From the NCBI GenBank assembly GCA_021793155.1, contig JAJYTF010000033.1:1-54098 (forward strand): 54,098 nucleotides of DNA. Reading direction: 5' to 3'. The translations under genes were made by a program, and so were the position numbers. This document shows, piece after piece, positions 52,298 to 54,098 of the stretch. Origin of the DNA: Pseudomonadota bacterium (GTDB taxonomy: Bacteria; Pseudomonadota; Alphaproteobacteria; Rhodospirillales; Magnetospirillaceae). Positions within the stretch are counted from its first letter, which is position 1; each line of letters begins with the position of its first letter. The notes under the pieces were generated by a model. The model made no database searches and was not told the DNA's origin. It worked only from the letters and a program-made list of their open reading frames with translations.

Positions 52298-53787
52298 TCC
52301 TGATCCGGACCTGCGAAAAAGTTCTCGTGACGAACGACTTTCCCCGTATCAAGGTTGGCCACCGCGAGCGTGAGGTCCGTCTTCTTGTCCTTGAGGCTGG
52401 CCCGCGGCGCCGTGACGAAGATGCGGAACGTGCCCACCGAATCGGCGGGGACAGTCAGTTCTACAGCCTTCAGGTCCTCACCGTCGACTCCGATCACAGC
52501 CATCGTCGCCGGCTCCAACCCTTCGAGGGTGAGGCGATAGTGCCCTTCGGCGCGGACCATGTTGAGGATCTTGACGGTATACCCGTTGCGGATGCGGTTT
52601 CCGGCAATCTCGACATACACCGGTGCACGCTCGTGCAGGACGTTGATGTCGTATGTCTTGCGGGTGGCCAGGGTATAGGTCATCACCGACGCGACCAGGC
52701 TGATTACAGCGACATAGACGAAGACGCGCGGGCGCAGGATCTTGGTCCTGGTGCTGGTGTCGCCGACCGAGCGGGCCTGCTGGTTATAGACCGAGTCGTA
52801 GCTGATCAGGCCGCGGGGAAGGCCGAGGCGGTCCATCACCGAGTTGCAGGCATCGACGCAAAGGGCACAACCGATGCAGGCCAACTGGCTGCCATTCCGG
52901 ATGTCGATGCCGGTGGGACAAACCTGGACGCACATCTTGCAATCGACGCAATGCCCCCGCCCGGAGAACACCTCGTCGGGCTGACGGCCGCGGATGCTGC
53001 CCTTCAGCCCCCCGCGTGGCTCGCCGCGCCAAGCCTCGTAGCTGACGATCATCGAGTGCTCGTCGAACATGGCACTCTGGAAGCGCGAATAGGGGCACAT
53101 ATAGATGCACACCTGCTCGCGCGCATAACCTGCCAGCAGATAGCAGAAGCCGCCGATCAAAGCCATGGCGCCATAGGCGGTGCCGCTGGCCTGCCCGGTC
53201 AGCAGATTACGGGTGAGCGTCGGCACGTTGTCGAAATAGGCGACGAAGCCGTAACCGACCAGTACCGATATGACGAGCCAGGAGGCATGAGTCGCGACCT
53301 TTCGCCACAGCTTGTTGAACGACCAGGGGGCATTGTCGAGCAACATGCGCTCGCGACGCCCGCCCTGAAACACTTCTTCAACCCAGACGAACAGATCCGT
53401 ATACAAGGTCTGCCAGCAGCCGAAGCCACACCAGACGCGGCCGAACAATGCAGACACGAAAAACAGAGTGAGCGCGGCGATAATCAACAGGCCGGTCAGA
53501 TAATAGACTTCCTGCGGCCAGATCTCGATGAAGAAGAAATAAGCCCGCCGTCCGGGCAGGTCGATCAGGATCGCCTGATCCGGTGCGCCGACACCGCGAT
53601 CCCAGCGCAACCAGGAGCCCCCCCAATAGATAAGGAAAAAGGCTGCCATCGCCAGCCATTTGACCTGGCGGAAGGCCCCCTTGTTGAGATATCGGGGGTA
53701 AGCCTTGACATGATCAGCGTAAAGGGAGGTCTTCTTCTTCTTCTGTTGAGGTCTATCCTCGACGACAGCTTCATTTGGTGACGACAT
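52294..53787 (-). CDS. ccoG: cbb3 oxidase accessory ferredoxin-like protein CcoG/FixG
   Basis: A 497-residue membrane protein with about five helices and two [4Fe-4S] motifs: HCVDCKMCVQVCPTGIDIRNG and CIGCALCVDACN. WCGFGCWQTLYTDLFVWVEE in the N-terminal membrane part, and YDSVYNQQARSVG after the clusters, are CcoG hallmarks. The C-terminal FixG_C-type beta domain (about 380-490) follows the last helix. CcoG has been shown to act as a cupric reductase in cbb3 assembly. ATG 53787 has no clear ribosome-binding site. Confidence 0.95.
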   Translation of the reverse strand: MSSPNEAVVEDRPQQKKKKTSLYADHVKAYPRYLNKGAFRQVKWLAMAAFFLIYWGGSWLRWDRGVGAPDQAILIDLPGRRAYFFFIEIWPQEVYYLTGLLIIAALTLFFVSALFGRVWCGFGCWQTLYTDLFVWVEEVFQGGRRERMLLDNAPWSFNKLWRKVATHASWLVISVLVGYGFVAYFDNVPTLTRNLLTGQASGTAYGAMALIGGFCYLLAGYAREQVCIYMCPYSRFQSAMFDEHSMIVSYEAWRGEPRGGLKGSIRGRQPDEVFSGRGHCVDCKMCVQVCPTGIDIRNGSQLACIGCALCVDACNSVMDRLGLPRGLISYDSVYNQQARSVGDTSTRTKILRPRVFVYVAVISLVASVMTYTLATRKTYDINVLHERAPVYVEIAGNRIRNGYTVKILNMVRAEGHYRLTLEGLEPATMAVIGVDGEDLKAVELTVPADSVGTFRIFVTAPRASLKDKKTDLTLAVANLDTGKVVRHENFFAGPDQE

Positions 53788-53970
53788 GGCGCGCCCAAGA
53801 TCCTGGAGTTATTTCGGACAAGCTGAGTGATGGCCGATGGCAAATGACTGCTGCATAAACCCTGCAATGAGGGAGGCCGTTGGCCATCACAATCATAGGT
53901 CGCGAATCTTGGAATGAATATGACTTAGTCACACCGATATCTTTCGGAGGCATCATCATTCTAAAATCGG
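53788..53970. other. Leader region between ccoP and ccoG
   Basis: About 180 bp without a convincing gene. It should hold the ccoG promoter if the hairpin at 53971-54000 ends the ccoP transcript. No clear TTGAT-N4-ATCAA FNR box was seen here. Confidence 0.4.
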
Positions 53971-54000
53971 CGGGCGCCGCGGAACGGTCCGCGGCGCCCG
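53971..54000 (-). terminator. Intrinsic terminator after ccoP
   Basis: A perfect 13-bp GC-rich stem (53971-53983 with 53988-54000) and a 4-nt loop lie just past the ccoP stop. On the minus strand it is followed within a few bases by a T-rich ATTTTAG. This would end or attenuate the ccoNOQP transcript ahead of ccoGHIS. Confidence 0.8.
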
Positions 54001-54007
54001 GCCACGC

Positions 54008-54098
54008 TTACTTGCCGCCGCCCAGCGAGTGGACGTAGACGGTCAGTTCCTTGATGGTGGCTTCGTCCAGGCCGCGGTCGGCCCAGGACGGCATGACG
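54008..54098 (-). CDS. ccoP: cbb3-type cytochrome c oxidase subunit III, C-terminal end (partial)
   Basis: The frame enters from the right edge and ends at TAA (54010-54008). It encodes MPSWADRGLDEATIKELTVY followed by VHSLGGGK, the C-terminal end of a c-type cytochrome domain with the axial methionine (MPSW) as in CcoP. CcoP is the diheme subunit of the high-affinity cbb3 oxidase. The rest, with ccoNOQ, lies outside the window. Confidence 0.9.
   Translation of the reverse strand, partial: VMPSWADRGLDEATIKELTVYVHSLGGGK

Noticed and set aside
52273-53781. A 502-codon plus-strand frame covering ccoG
   Set aside because: Exactly antisense to ccoG, whose Fe-S motifs and context are secure.
53771-53959. 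A 62-codon minus-strand frame ahead of ccoG
   Set aside because: Overlaps the ccoG start in another frame, with no recognisable feature; treated as leader DNA.
1-54098. CRISPR arrays, insertion sequences, prophage or integrase genes
   Set aside because: No regularly spaced repeats and no transposase, integrase or phage structural motifs were seen on either strand.

Overview
The window is high-GC DNA from an alphaproteobacterium, most likely a Rhodospirillales member of the Magnetospirillum/Telmatospirillum type. This placement is inferred from alphaproteobacterial families (TIGR02302/DUF4175, DUF1491, DUF3426 with an MJ0042 zinc ribbon, CcoGHIS, DinB with a zinc-ribbon leader) and from gene order, not from a marker gene. 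The lifestyle implied is microaerobic to facultatively anaerobic: cbb3 oxidase biogenesis genes, an FNR-type Fe-S regulator and an O2-independent, B12-dependent ribonucleotide reductase. No mobile element, integrase, rRNA or CRISPR array was seen.

Layout. 1-11 kb: end of etfA, 3-hydroxybutyryl-CoA dehydrogenase, an ArnT-like glycosyltransferase, a DnaJ-domain protein, a coupled acyltransferase/TlpA-like pair, then argH - LptM-like lipoprotein - lysA - TIGR02302 protein. 11-15 kb: a DUF3426 zinc-ribbon protein divergent from ftsE-ftsX-ydcF-plsC. 15-25 kb: class II RNR (nrdJ) with DnaA-box-like sites upstream, small conserved proteins, a solitary carbamoyltransferase, a zinc ABC transporter (znuC-znuB) with a Zur-box-like palindrome and an unannotated 41-residue membrane ORF, a PilZ protein and dinB. 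25-27 kb: a LysR regulator divergent from lrgA-lrgB.

26.7-31.7 kb is a diffusible-signal-factor (DSF) quorum-sensing locus: an RpfC-like hybrid kinase (membrane sensor, HisKA/HATPase, REC, HPt), a convergent RpfF-like DSF synthase with both catalytic glutamates, and a divergent REC-histidine kinase where Xanthomonas would have the HD-GYP protein RpfG. 32-37.4 kb holds mprF (aminoacyl-phosphatidylglycerol synthase/flippase) coupled to a virJ/acvB-like hydrolase, an exported protein and an AraC regulator.

37.8-44.4 kb is the least familiar part: a same-strand cluster of envelope proteins with three paralogous lipoproteins (a divergent two-cysteine N-terminal domain plus a conserved TPR region, one with an added PDZ domain), a Cys- and Ala/Gln-rich exported protein and a propeller-like exported protein. 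It ends 2 bp from a tRNA-Arg, beyond which lies a coiled-coil/OmpA-like lipoprotein. I do not recognise this set as a described system.

44.5-54.1 kb: a gamma-glutamyltransferase-family enzyme, gpt, then on the minus strand the end of ccoP, ccoG-ccoH-ccoI-ccoS (with 4-bp ATGA overlaps except between ccoH and ccoI), an FNR-type regulator and panB-panC.
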